Assembly: GCA_031257945.1 (NCBI GenBank)
Contig: JAIRNU010000002.1
Coordinates: forward strand, 1 to 13,718
Source of the DNA: Holosporales bacterium
Lineage (GTDB): Bacteria; Pseudomonadota; Alphaproteobacteria; BNTO01
Reading direction: 5' to 3'
DNA length: 13,718 nt
Each line of letters starts with the position of its first letter. The first letter of the stretch is position 1. The position numbers were made by a program, and so were the translations under genes. Positions 6,541 to 12,415 of the stretch are shown in pieces. The notes beneath the pieces were generated by a model. That model had not been told where the DNA came from, made no database searches, and was given only the letters and a program-made list of their open reading frames with translations.

Positions 6541-7505
6541 AATTTGCCGATCTTGTTGGCATTTTAGAGCGCGCTGGGGTGGAGCGACCATTAAAGGATA
6601 TAAAGCTGTTGGTGTGCTCGGTTTGCGGGTGTTCGTATGGTGATTTGCTAGGCCTACCAAGCGTCTTAGTTTCTGATAGCGATTTTATGCGTATTAAGGG
6701 GTTAGTGCAGCGGCGGTGTACTGGTGAGCCTTTAACCAAAATATTAGGGGCCGCAAGCTTTTGGGAGCATCGGTTTCTAACGAATCATAGCACCCTTGAC
6801 CCCCGTCCAGAAAGCGAGATTATAGTCGAAACTGTTCTTCGGTATTTTCCACATCGCTCCCAGACGTTAAGTTTTCTTGATTTAGGAACGGGAACTGGGT
6901 GCCTGCTGTTATCGTGCCTTTATGAATACGCTTATAGCAATGGTCTTGGCATTGATAAAAGTGAAAAAGCCGTGCAAATTGCGGTAAAAAATGCGGAGGA
7001 CCTGGGCCTTTTGGAACGAGCGCACTTTTTTGTACAAGACTGGAATGATAGTATACCATCTTGCCAAAATATTATTGATGCGTCGATTTGCTCGGCTGGA
7101 GCGGTCCTAGGAGCGGTATCGGCACCTATCCCCGTTCCCGTACAGCCCAGTGCCTGTATTCAGAGTCTCTCGCTACATTCCGCTAGGGAGCTACCGGCTG
7201 GAACCCTGAAATTTGATGTAGTGCTGTGCAATCCCCCGTACATTCAGCCTGGTGCCACACTGAGTAGGGAGGTTCTTTTTGATCCCCCAGAAGCTCTTTT
7301 TGGCGGTGAGGACGGGTTGCAGGCATACAGAGACATATTTGCAATGATTCCTAACAGTATGGTCTCTGGAGCGCTTTTGTTTTTAGAAATAGGTATTGGG
7401 CAGAGTAGCGATGTTTTACATTTGATACCGGAAGGGGTTTCCTGCGTTGAAATTGTAAATGATTTGCAAGGAATTCCTAGAGTGATGGTTATTAAGAAAG
7501 CCTAG
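6531..7505 (+). CDS. prmC: PrmC/HemK, release-factor glutamine N5-methyltransferase
   Basis: S-adenosylmethionine-dependent enzyme that methylates the Gln of the GGQ motif in peptide release factors RF1/RF2. The N-terminal release-factor-binding domain carries RRCTGEPLTKILG (61-73) and DPRPESE (90-96, usually IPRPETE). The Rossmann methyltransferase domain has motif I DLGTGTG (117-123), the acidic ribose-binding GID segment (140-142), and the catalytic NPPY at 234-237. The end DLQGIPRVMVIKK is typical. The protein is 324 aa against about 280 for the family; the excess is an Ala/Pro/Ser-rich insertion at about residues 175-226, between the DW of the nucleotide-binding strand and FDVVLCNPPY. 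ATG 6531 overlaps the 3' end of trcR. All catalytic motifs are intact, so the enzyme is probably active despite the insertion. Confidence 0.93.
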   Translation: MLVKFADLVGILERAGVERPLKDIKLLVCSVCGCSYGDLLGLPSVLVSDSDFMRIKGLVQRRCTGEPLTKILGAASFWEHRFLTNHSTLDPRPESEIIVETVLRYFPHRSQTLSFLDLGTGTGCLLLSCLYEYAYSNGLGIDKSEKAVQIAVKNAEDLGLLERAHFFVQDWNDSIPSCQNIIDASICSAGAVLGAVSAPIPVPVQPSACIQSLSLHSARELPAGTLKFDVVLCNPPYIQPGATLSREVLFDPPEALFGGEDGLQAYRDIFAMIPNSMVSGALLFLEIGIGQSSDVLHLIPEGVSCVEIVNDLQGIPRVMVIKKA

Positions 7506-7606
7506 TATAAGGGCATTACGGACTTTTGCTCACCTAGCTTCCCCATGGGCCACGTTGTCAGCTCTGCTGGATTCCTGGGTGTTTTCTGCGCGCTATTTAT
7601 ACTTAC

Positions 7607-7640
7607 AAAAAAAAGAAGCCCTTGAAGGAGAATCAAGGGC
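7607..7640 (-). terminator. Intrinsic terminator of the candidate sRNA
   Basis: An 8-bp perfect stem (7618-7625 with 7633-7640), loop AGGAGAA on the plus strand, and an eight-base A run (7607-7614) that is the U-tract of the minus-strand transcript. In the plus direction no U-tract follows, so it does not serve prmC well. Confidence 0.85.
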
Positions 7641-7689
7641 AAAGTTCTCTAGGGGGAAGAACTCCGGCATGGCTTTTCAACCAGCCGAC
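7607..7689 (-). ncRNA. Candidate small RNA with three stem-loops and intrinsic terminator
   Basis: On the minus strand three hairpins lie head to tail. Stem 1 is CGGC-TGG (7681-7687) with CCA-t-GCCG (7665-7672). Stem 2 is AGTTCT/AGAACT (7643-7648, 7658-7663) with a 9-nt loop UCCCCCUAG. Stem 3 is a perfect 8-bp GCCCTTGA/TCAAGGGC (7618-7640) with loop UUCUCCU, followed at once by UUCUUUUUUUU, a textbook Rho-independent terminator. A promoter with correct spacing lies just upstream. No ORF fits the segment and the U-tract exists only on this strand. The predicted transcript is about 83 nt. Two pyrimidine-rich loops able to pair with Shine-Dalgarno sequences recall the tandem C-rich-loop sRNAs of Alphaproteobacteria, but I cannot assign a family. 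It is convergent to prmC and divergent from radC. Confidence 0.72.
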
Positions 7690-7695
7690 AACAGG

Positions 7696-7724
7696 ATACT
7701 ATGATACTCTTTCACCAATTGCAA
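7696..7724 (-). promoter_or_regulatory. Putative promoter of the candidate sRNA
   Basis: On the minus strand TTGCAA (7719-7724) and TAGTAT (7696-7701) are separated by exactly 17 nt; each matches the consensus at four positions. The predicted start near 7689 falls just before the first hairpin. Confidence 0.45.
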
Positions 7725-7771
7725 GCGAAAAAATTGCTCGTGTGTGAGTGCAGAGTTCCCAATCTCTATTT

Positions 7772-7799
7772 TTGAAACTTCCAAAAAATATAGTATGAT
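7772..7799 (+). promoter_or_regulatory. Promoter of radC
   Basis: TTGAAA (7772-7777) and TATGAT (7794-7799), each five of six to consensus, with a 16-nt spacer. It gives a leader of about 35 nt to ATG 7842, AT-rich and without an evident Shine-Dalgarno. Confidence 0.6.
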
Positions 7800-7841
7800 T
7801 ATACGTAAATATTAATGCGGAATTAAATGTTTATTAAGTAA

Positions 7842-8561
7842 ATGACACCCATTGATAAGAAAAAATACTATGAGGGCCATCGCAATCGATTACGAGAAAA
7901 ATTTAAAACTTTAGGCAGGCAATCCTTAACGGATTTCGAAATTCTCGAGCTTTTTCTTTTCCACTTAATCCCGTACAAAGACACAAAACCAATAGCGAAG
8001 CAGCTTTTATTAACATTTGGAACGTTCGACGGCATTGCTATGGCGGAAGAAAAAAATTTGTACAAAATCGACGGGGTTGGCCCGTCCACTGCCCTTGCGT
8101 TGAACATCCTCGGGGAGATTTTTATACGACGTTCCAAACAAAAAATAGTAAAAAAGCCGCTGCTCAATTCATGGGACGCCGTTATTGATTACTGTAAAAT
8201 AAGTGATGGATATAAAACCAAAGAAAATGTTCACGTTTTATTTCTAAACAAGAAATTACGCCTCATCGCGGATGAAATTTTGTTTGCTGGCACCGTTGAT
8301 GAAACGCCATTTTACAATAGGGAAGTTTTAAAACGGGCGCTTGAATTAAATGCCGTATCTATAATTGTTATACATAACCACCCAAGCGGTAATACTGCTC
8401 CATCGAGTGCCGATATAGAACAGACGAAGCAATTATTTCATGCGGCAAAGGCAATTGGCATTAATCTCTGCGATCACCTTATTGTTTCGAAAAGTAGCTA
8501 TACTTCCTTGAAAAACCTGGGAGTTTTTGAGGGAACGGCGCCATTAACGCTTAAACATTAA
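7842..8561 (+). CDS. radC: RadC-family JAB/MPN-domain protein
   Basis: Full-length RadC family member (239 aa; typical length about 220-240). The N-terminal part (about 10-100) contains the UPF0758 segment LTDFEILELFLF and a helix-hairpin-helix motif IDGVGPSTALAL (76-87). The C-terminal MPN/JAB domain has the metal-binding signature HNHPSGNTAPSSAD (H178, H180, D191) and the conserved DHLIVSKSSYTSL. The family was named for DNA repair, but that role was withdrawn in E. coli and the biochemical function is unsettled; the JAMM signature suggests a metalloprotease-like fold. Its own promoter precedes it, and it is divergent from the candidate sRNA. The following gene starts 122 nt downstream and could be read through. 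Confidence 0.93.
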   Translation: MTPIDKKKYYEGHRNRLREKFKTLGRQSLTDFEILELFLFHLIPYKDTKPIAKQLLLTFGTFDGIAMAEEKNLYKIDGVGPSTALALNILGEIFIRRSKQKIVKKPLLNSWDAVIDYCKISDGYKTKENVHVLFLNKKLRLIADEILFAGTVDETPFYNREVLKRALELNAVSIIVIHNHPSGNTAPSSADIEQTKQLFHAAKAIGINLCDHLIVSKSSYTSLKNLGVFEGTAPLTLKH

Positions 8562-8683
8562 AGTTAAAATGCAATTAAAGTGTAGGGATTTGTACTAAAA
8601 AACAAATCAAAAAAGGTAGAAACTATTTGTTAATACTTTCTTGGTATCATAGTTCTAGTATAGGACAAATACTTAAGGCGAAC

Positions 8684-9412
8684 GTGATTAAAAAAAGAAT
8701 AATATTGGCGTTGCTTCTTGGTATAGAAGTAACACCAGGGTTTTGCGATTTAAATGATCTTTGTACGAAGTATCATTTACTTGCGGTTACACAAAATCGC
8801 GAAGAACTCGCGGCCGTTCGTAAATCGATCTGTTCTGAGGAATTTTTAGCAGACAAATTCGTAAGTTTTTGCAAAGTACAAAATGCTATAGATTTCTTGG
8901 ATGAAAGACTTGCGAATTTTGGGGCCCGTGCGGCAGATCAGCTGGTTGGAAGTATGCCTCGTGTTGGAGTAATGCCAAGATTTGCTCAAATTATATACGA
9001 TATGAGGAATTTTTCGGGAGACCACGTACCGGAATTAGTGAGCAGTATTAGCGAGTATGATCCAGAAGAAATCATTACAGCAATGAATACTTTGGTTGAG
9101 GCTCTCGGTACTGTACAAGTTCAGGATTTGCTTGACGATGAAGTAGAAAATTATTTGAACAATGAAATTGCTGAATTTCAGGAAATTGCGCAGAATATAG
9201 CGGATACTGGCTATCTGGATGCGTTAATATCATGTGCAGAGGACATTCTTGATATCCTTGATGTTCCGCCGCCTCAATCGTTGTACGATACTTTAGTTTC
9301 CCTTCAGGAAAGCAATAACTATGTTGATAACGTTGTTGCGGAAACCCAGCAAAAAGTCAGAAATGTGGAAAAGCGGGTGAACTTCATGATGCGCATGAAG
9401 ACACTTTTCTAG
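8684..9412 (+). CDS. Unknown secreted, mostly helical protein
   Basis: I recognise no family. GTG 8684 is chosen because AAGG (8675-8678) lies just upstream and the product then opens with a signal peptide (IKKRIILALLLG, cleavage near 20-21 around GFC-DLN); the frame is open back to TTG 8627, which would add a non-signal extension. The 242-aa product is acidic and predicted helical by composition, with no further membrane segment. Residues 145-192 are rich in Asp/Glu/Ile/Leu (for example DLLDDEVENYLNNEIAEFQ) and residues 205-235 look like a short coiled coil ending in a basic RVNFMMRMKTLF. Five cysteines (21, 27, 50, 63, 184) remain in or near the mature part. It follows radC in the same direction, but no functional link is evident. 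It is probably periplasmic or exported; host-directed use is speculative. Confidence 0.65.
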   Translation: MIKKRIILALLLGIEVTPGFCDLNDLCTKYHLLAVTQNREELAAVRKSICSEEFLADKFVSFCKVQNAIDFLDERLANFGARAADQLVGSMPRVGVMPRFAQIIYDMRNFSGDHVPELVSSISEYDPEEIITAMNTLVEALGTVQVQDLLDDEVENYLNNEIAEFQEIAQNIADTGYLDALISCAEDILDILDVPPPQSLYDTLVSLQESNNYVDNVVAETQQKVRNVEKRVNFMMRMKTLF

Positions 9413-9432
9413 GCTAGAACAGTGGACCAAAA

Positions 9433-9491
9433 GAAAGAGTAGGCTTCTTTGCGGAGGCGGGCTTCCCATGAGGAAAGAAGCCTAATCTTTC
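9433..9491. terminator. Long hairpin, probable bidirectional terminator
   Basis: Arms of 18 nt (9433-9450 and 9474-9491) pair with one mismatch; TAGGCTTCTTT/AAAGAAGCCTA is perfect over 11 bp and GAAAGA/TCTTTC over 6. The 23-nt loop has an internal GGG/CCC. On the minus strand the stem runs into TCTTTCTTTT. It begins 20 nt after the secreted-protein stop and may also stop transcripts from the convergent trmL side. Confidence 0.6.
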
Positions 9492-9525
9492 GATATGCCT
9501 AAGCATTTTCAGGGGCTAATGCTGT

Positions 9526-9625
9526 CATGGCATTTCGTCCTCTCCAAGGGACAGTAGAAATTTAGCAAATCGCCAAACTAAAAGCCGAGACTTTCTATCG
9601 CATTTATACAGGACTGAATGGCCAT
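9526..9625. repeat. Palindromic repeat, copy A (diverged)
   Basis: This segment is clearly related to the element at 12248-12367: both have GTAGAAATT, AGCAA, then AACTAAA, GAG/GAGG, CTTTCT, TTTA and a right arm ending in ACT(G/A)AATGGCC, in the same order and spacing (about 68-70 nt between arms). The arms of this copy are an imperfect inverted repeat (CATGGCATTTCGTCCT at 9526-9541 against AGGACTGAATGGCCAT at 9610-9625). No ORF crosses it. It is an older, more decayed copy than copy B. The remainder of 9626-9703 shows nothing identifiable. Confidence 0.7.
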
Positions 9626-9703
9626 ATGCTTACTGCACTGGCAATAAGTACTGTCGGAGAATAGGGTACTGCAGCGTAGTAGATATCGGAGATTCAGTAC
9701 TAA

Positions 9704-10150
9704 TTACCGCAATTGCCTAATCGCCTCAGAAATACCAATCGCCGCAGATATCGCTACATTAAGCGAGCGAACGTTAGGAACCATATGTATCCTCACTTTT
9801 TCCTCACATATATCGAAAACGCAATCTGGTACGCCGCAACTCTCCCGACCAACCATAATAATATCATGTGGCAAAAAATCGCAATCATAGTGAGATTTCT
9901 GGGCTTTTACATCAAAAAGTACTATCCGCCCGGCTTTTTGCTTAAAAAAAGTGTCGAAGGACTGGTGCCTTGTCGCATTTGCGATTTCGATATAATCCAT
10001 GCCAGCACGCCTCATTTTGCAGCTATTCCATGGGAAGCCCGTTGGTTCTATGATATCGATAGGAACTCCCAAGCACGCCCCCAACCGCAGCAATGTTCCA
10101 ACATTTTGCGCGATTTCCGGCTGATAAAGCGCCAATCGTAGCAAGGACAT
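9704..10150 (-). CDS. trmL: TrmL, tRNA (cytidine/uridine-34 2'-O)-methyltransferase
   Basis: SPOUT-class methyltransferase that 2'-O-methylates the wobble nucleotide 34 of tRNA-Leu isoacceptors using S-adenosylmethionine. At 148 aa it has the minimal-SPOUT length of TrmL (about 150-157). It shows motif 1 YQPEIAQNVGTLLRLGACLG (9-28), motif 2 GRESCGVP (101-108) and motif 3 with the knot sequence VRSLNVAISAAIG (127-139). ATG 10150 has no Shine-Dalgarno; instead a 30-codon ORF ends 3 nt before it, which may couple its translation. A promoter-like extended -10 lies upstream at 10265-10273. It is not adjacent to its usual alphaproteobacterial neighbours. The family assignment is firm. Confidence 0.93.
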   Translation of the reverse strand: MSLLRLALYQPEIAQNVGTLLRLGACLGVPIDIIEPTGFPWNSCKMRRAGMDYIEIANATRHQSFDTFFKQKAGRIVLFDVKAQKSHYDCDFLPHDIIMVGRESCGVPDCVFDICEEKVRIHMVPNVRSLNVAISAAIGISEAIRQLR

Positions 10151-10153
10151 AAA

Positions 10154-10246
10154 CTAACCGTACAAAAGGTGGCCGCACAAAAGGAAATGTGGCGAGGCAG
10201 GGGTGGCCTCGCCGCGTCGGACTAAATGAGCCGTTTTGCTTTTCAT
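10154..10246 (-). CDS. Possible 30-aa leader ORF upstream of trmL
   Basis: An ATG at 10246 opens a 30-codon frame (MKSKTAHLVRRGEATPAS and on) that stops (TAG 10154-10156) three bases before the trmL ATG. It starts about 12 nt after the predicted transcription start. A 7-bp hairpin GGCGAGG/CCTCGCC lies within it, and its end carries a near-duplicate, CCTTTTGTGCGG and CCTTTTGTACGG. Only a weak GGA precedes the ATG. It may be a coupled leader peptide or chance; the sequence matches no family I know. Confidence 0.3.
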   Translation of the reverse strand: MKSKTAHLVRRGEATPASPHFLLCGHLLYG

Positions 10247-10264
10247 TTTATCCAACACAGCATT

Positions 10265-10273
10265 ACTATATCA
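10265..10273 (-). promoter_or_regulatory. Extended -10 promoter upstream of trmL
   Basis: On the minus strand TGATATAGT provides a TG dinucleotide one base before TATAGT (five of six matches). No good -35 lies at normal spacing, which is usual for extended -10 promoters. The start would be near 10258. Confidence 0.4.
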
Positions 10274-10327
10274 CATGAAAGATAAAAAAGTGTTAAGAAA
10301 TAAAGACCAAATACAATTGCGCAATTT

Positions 10328-10522
10328 TTACCTCCGGACACTCACTTTTTCTTGGGGCTTATTTCCACACATTAGACCGTTGCGAAAGCTTCGTTCTTTC
10401 GGTAATTTTAGCGTCGCTCCAATGCTCGAATCCTCACGTACGTTAAGTACGCTGCGGTTCTGCGCTTCGTGGACTCCTAAAAATTCCTCGAAATTATTCA
10501 CTTTTGCAACAGGTCTAATCAC
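10328..10522 (-). CDS. Doubtful 64-aa ORF directly after fabF
   Basis: A GTG at 10522, five bases after the fabF stop, opens a 64-codon frame (MIRPVAKVNNFEEF...). The gap fits an operon, but there is no Shine-Dalgarno, no recognisable family and no signal peptide or membrane segment. In many proteobacteria mltG follows fabF; this product does not resemble MltG. The opposite strand is also open across the region, so this may be non-coding. The remaining stretch up to 10258 holds only the trmL promoter. Confidence 0.22.
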   Translation of the reverse strand: MIRPVAKVNNFEEFLGVHEAQNRSVLNVREDSSIGATLKLPKERSFRNGLMCGNKPQEKVSVRR

Positions 10523-10527
10523 CGCTT

Positions 10528-11799
10528 CTAAAAACCGCCACGTTTAAAAATCAAAGTCGCATTTGTCCCGCCGAACCCAAAAGAATTCGACATAACAATT
10601 TCCATGTCTTTTTTGCGCGCCTGTAATGGGATAAGGTCGATATCACACTCACTGTCAGCATTTACCAAATTCAACGTCGGTGGGATAACACCACTACAAA
10701 GCGCTTGTATCGAGAAAATAGCCTCTATCGCGCCGGCCCCCCCTAAAAGGTGGCCCGTAGCAGACTTAGTCGAAGAAATGCATAACCCATTGTTACAATA
10801 ATCACCAAATAACCGCTTGATCGCCCGTACCTCCGCCAAATCCCCCGGAATTGTTGACGTTCCGTGCGCATTAATATAATCAATCTGCTCCAGCGCAATC
10901 CCGGCGTTTTTCAGGGCCGCTTGCATCGATCTATACGCCCCGTCACCGTCCGCTGGTGGCGCTGTCATATGGTGTGCATCGCCAGACATTCCGTACCCAA
11001 TCACCTCAGCATATATCGTTGCCCCGCGCTCTTTTGCATGTTGATATTCCTCTAAAACCAGCGTTCCAGCGCCTTCAGCAATCACGAACCCGTCGCGCTC
11101 CTTATCCCATGGCCGCGACGCCGCTTCTGGAGTATCGTTGTAATGCGTAGACAAGGCCCGTAATGCAGAAAAGCCCGCAACGCCTAACCTGAAGATGGTA
11201 GACTCTGCTCCGCCAGCAACCATCACATCAGCATCCCCAAACATTATCATCCGCGCCGCATCGCCAATTGAGTGCGTCCCGGTTGCACACGCCGTTACTA
11301 CAGCGTGATTAGGCCCCTTTAGTTTGTGACGTATAGAGATATGCCCTGACGCCAGGTTAATCAGTGCCGACGGGATGAAAAACGGGCTTACCCGGCGAGC
11401 ACCCTGGTCGAACAATGCTACAGAATTCTCATAAATCTTAGGAAGGCCGCCAATTCCCGCACCAAAAGAAACACCAGTCCTTTCTTGCGCCAAATCGTCA
11501 GCTGGGTGCCATTGTGCATGATCCAGTGCTTCTTGCGTAGCTGCCAAAGCAAACGCTATAAACTTGTCCATACGGTGTTGGTCTGGGGCATCAACGTACT
11601 GCCCTATATCAAAGAAGTCAGTGCATTCCTCAGGGGTCGTTGGTACGATGCCGGCTATTTTTGACGGCAAATCGGAAACGTCGAACTGCACAATCTTGCG
11701 GATCCCAGACTTTCCTGCGACAAGCCGGCGCCATGAAGCCTCCGCTCCACAAGCAACTGGACTCACCATCCCAAACCCGGTTACAACAACGCGCCGCAT
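10528..11799 (-). CDS. fabF: FabF, beta-ketoacyl-ACP synthase II
   Basis: Condensing enzyme of type II fatty acid synthesis (KAS II): it joins malonyl-ACP with acyl-ACP, releasing CO2, in the cytosol. The thiolase-fold catalytic triad is complete: C171 in VVTACATGTHSIGDA, H312 in NAHGTSTIPGD and H350 in SATGHLLGGAGAIEA. The N-terminus RRVVVTGFGMVSP and the C-terminal NSFGFGGTNATLIF glycine-rich loop are standard. At 423 aa it is slightly longer than E. coli FabF (413). Tandem ATG codons occur at 11802 and 11799; the second gives the usual MRRVVVTG start. The acpP stop lies only 7-10 nt upstream, so the two genes form an acpP-fabF operon, the normal arrangement in proteobacteria. Unusually, no mltG follows. 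Confidence 0.96.
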   Translation of the reverse strand: MRRVVVTGFGMVSPVACGAEASWRRLVAGKSGIRKIVQFDVSDLPSKIAGIVPTTPEECTDFFDIGQYVDAPDQHRMDKFIAFALAATQEALDHAQWHPADDLAQERTGVSFGAGIGGLPKIYENSVALFDQGARRVSPFFIPSALINLASGHISIRHKLKGPNHAVVTACATGTHSIGDAARMIMFGDADVMVAGGAESTIFRLGVAGFSALRALSTHYNDTPEAASRPWDKERDGFVIAEGAGTLVLEEYQHAKERGATIYAEVIGYGMSGDAHHMTAPPADGDGAYRSMQAALKNAGIALEQIDYINAHGTSTIPGDLAEVRAIKRLFGDYCNNGLCISSTKSATGHLLGGAGAIEAIFSIQALCSGVIPPTLNLVNADSECDIDLIPLQARKKDMEIVMSNSFGFGGTNATLIFKRGGF

Positions 11800-11809
11800 C
11801 ATGTTCACT

Positions 11810-12058
11810 TTACTTCGCCAAACCTTGTACAATCTTTGACTCTATGTACGCAATCGCAGAGCCCAGCGAAACTATATCATTCGACTCTTTTTCCGGAATT
11901 TCGCACGCGAACTCCTTCTCCATATCCAAAATAATTTCAAACAAGGTCAGGCTATCAACCCCCAGGTCGTTCGCCAAATTAGCGTCATCTGTAATCTTTT
12001 CCTCTGCAATTTTAACGTGTTTATGAACAATACCAAGCACTCTATCTCTAACCAACAT
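11810..12058 (-). CDS. acpP: AcpP, acyl carrier protein
   Basis: Acyl carrier protein, which holds growing fatty acyl chains on a 4'-phosphopantetheine arm. The attachment serine is S36 in the conserved GVDSLTLFE motif; the downstream helix MEKEFACEIPEKE and the long acidic four-helix layout are typical. The length is 82 aa (family about 78). ATG 12058 is chosen over an upstream in-frame ATG (12097) because AAGAGGA lies about 6 nt before it and family proteins begin here. The C-terminal half is somewhat diverged from the usual TVGDAVDYI-type ending (here SLGSAIAYIESK), still consistent. It is the first gene of the acpP-fabF operon. Confidence 0.95.
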   Translation of the reverse strand: MLVRDRVLGIVHKHVKIAEEKITDDANLANDLGVDSLTLFEIILDMEKEFACEIPEKESNDIVSLGSAIAYIESKIVQGLAK

Positions 12059-12103
12059 CCAAATCCTCTTTAAACAAGAAAAACACGACACGAACACAGA
12101 TCA

Positions 12104-12131
12104 TTTTTACCATATATTACGCGCTTTTCAA
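12104..12131 (-). promoter_or_regulatory. Putative acpP promoter
   Basis: On the minus strand TTGAAA (12126-12131) and TAAAAA (12104-12109) with a 16-nt spacer. The -35 is good, the -10 moderate. The IS21-like repeat begins 12 nt upstream of the -35. Confidence 0.35.
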
Positions 12132-12142
12132 CTATTCTGTTA

Positions 12143-12402
12143 GTGTCAACGCAATTTAGAAATGTCCTCTTTGTGCAATTTAGAAATGTCCGGTTCTGCA
12201 AATTAGAAATGTCCTCTTTTGGTTCGCGAATGGTTCCATAATCTCTACCTAGGGTCAGGGCCTTTTAGTTCTCCCTCAGAGCTGGTAGAAATTCAGCAAC
12301 CAGTCAGAACTAAATGGTGAGGCTTTCTGCCGTGTTTACGCTAGAACTAAATGGCCCTGACCCTAGGGTGAGGATCTGCCTCTTAACAAATCAAACGCCA
12401 CA
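12143..12402 (+). mobile_element. IS21-like terminal repeat remnant, copy 1, interrupted by a MITE
   Basis: From GTGTCAACGC (12143) three units of GCAATTTAGAAATGTCC (third with one change) begin at 12151, 12175 and 12198, spacings 24 and 23 bp, then continue to CCATAATC near 12243. The same order and spacing recur at 13547. Multiple internal repeats behind a TGT tip are typical of IS21-family ends, where they bind the transposase; the family call is from memory of such ends. After the MITE (12248-12367) homology with copy 2 resumes at TGAGGATC and CAAATCAAAC. No istA/istB gene is present, so this is a relic. It lies between the era 3' end and the acpP promoter. Confidence 0.65.
12248..12367. 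mobile_element. Palindromic MITE, copy B, inside the IS21-like repeat
   Basis: Terminal inverted repeats of 25 nt (12248-12272 and 12343-12367) match at 24 positions, with outer sequence CCTAGGGTCAGGGCC. CTAG occurs at both ends (12249-12252, 12363-12366), consistent with a 4-bp target duplication and an element of about 110 bp. Removing the element and one CTAG restores alignment with the uninterrupted repeat at 13547 onward (CCATAATC...TGAGGATC), which is strong evidence of insertion. It encodes nothing. The interior matches copy A at 9526-9625. Some IS5-group elements use CTAG targets, so a mobilising transposase of that type is possible but unproven. Confidence 0.75.
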
Positions 12403-12415
12403 GTCGCGCGCTAGC

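Noticed and set aside
10279..10332. Minus-strand hydrophobic 17-codon ORF starting at TTG after GGAGG.
   Set aside because: Good ribosome-binding site, but very short and with a rare start; it runs into the trmL promoter and has no other support.
10272..10547. Plus-strand open frame (about 90 codons) opposite the fabF 3' flank.
   Set aside because: It overlaps the fabF 3' end antisense, lacks a promoter or Shine-Dalgarno on that strand and looks like a shadow frame.
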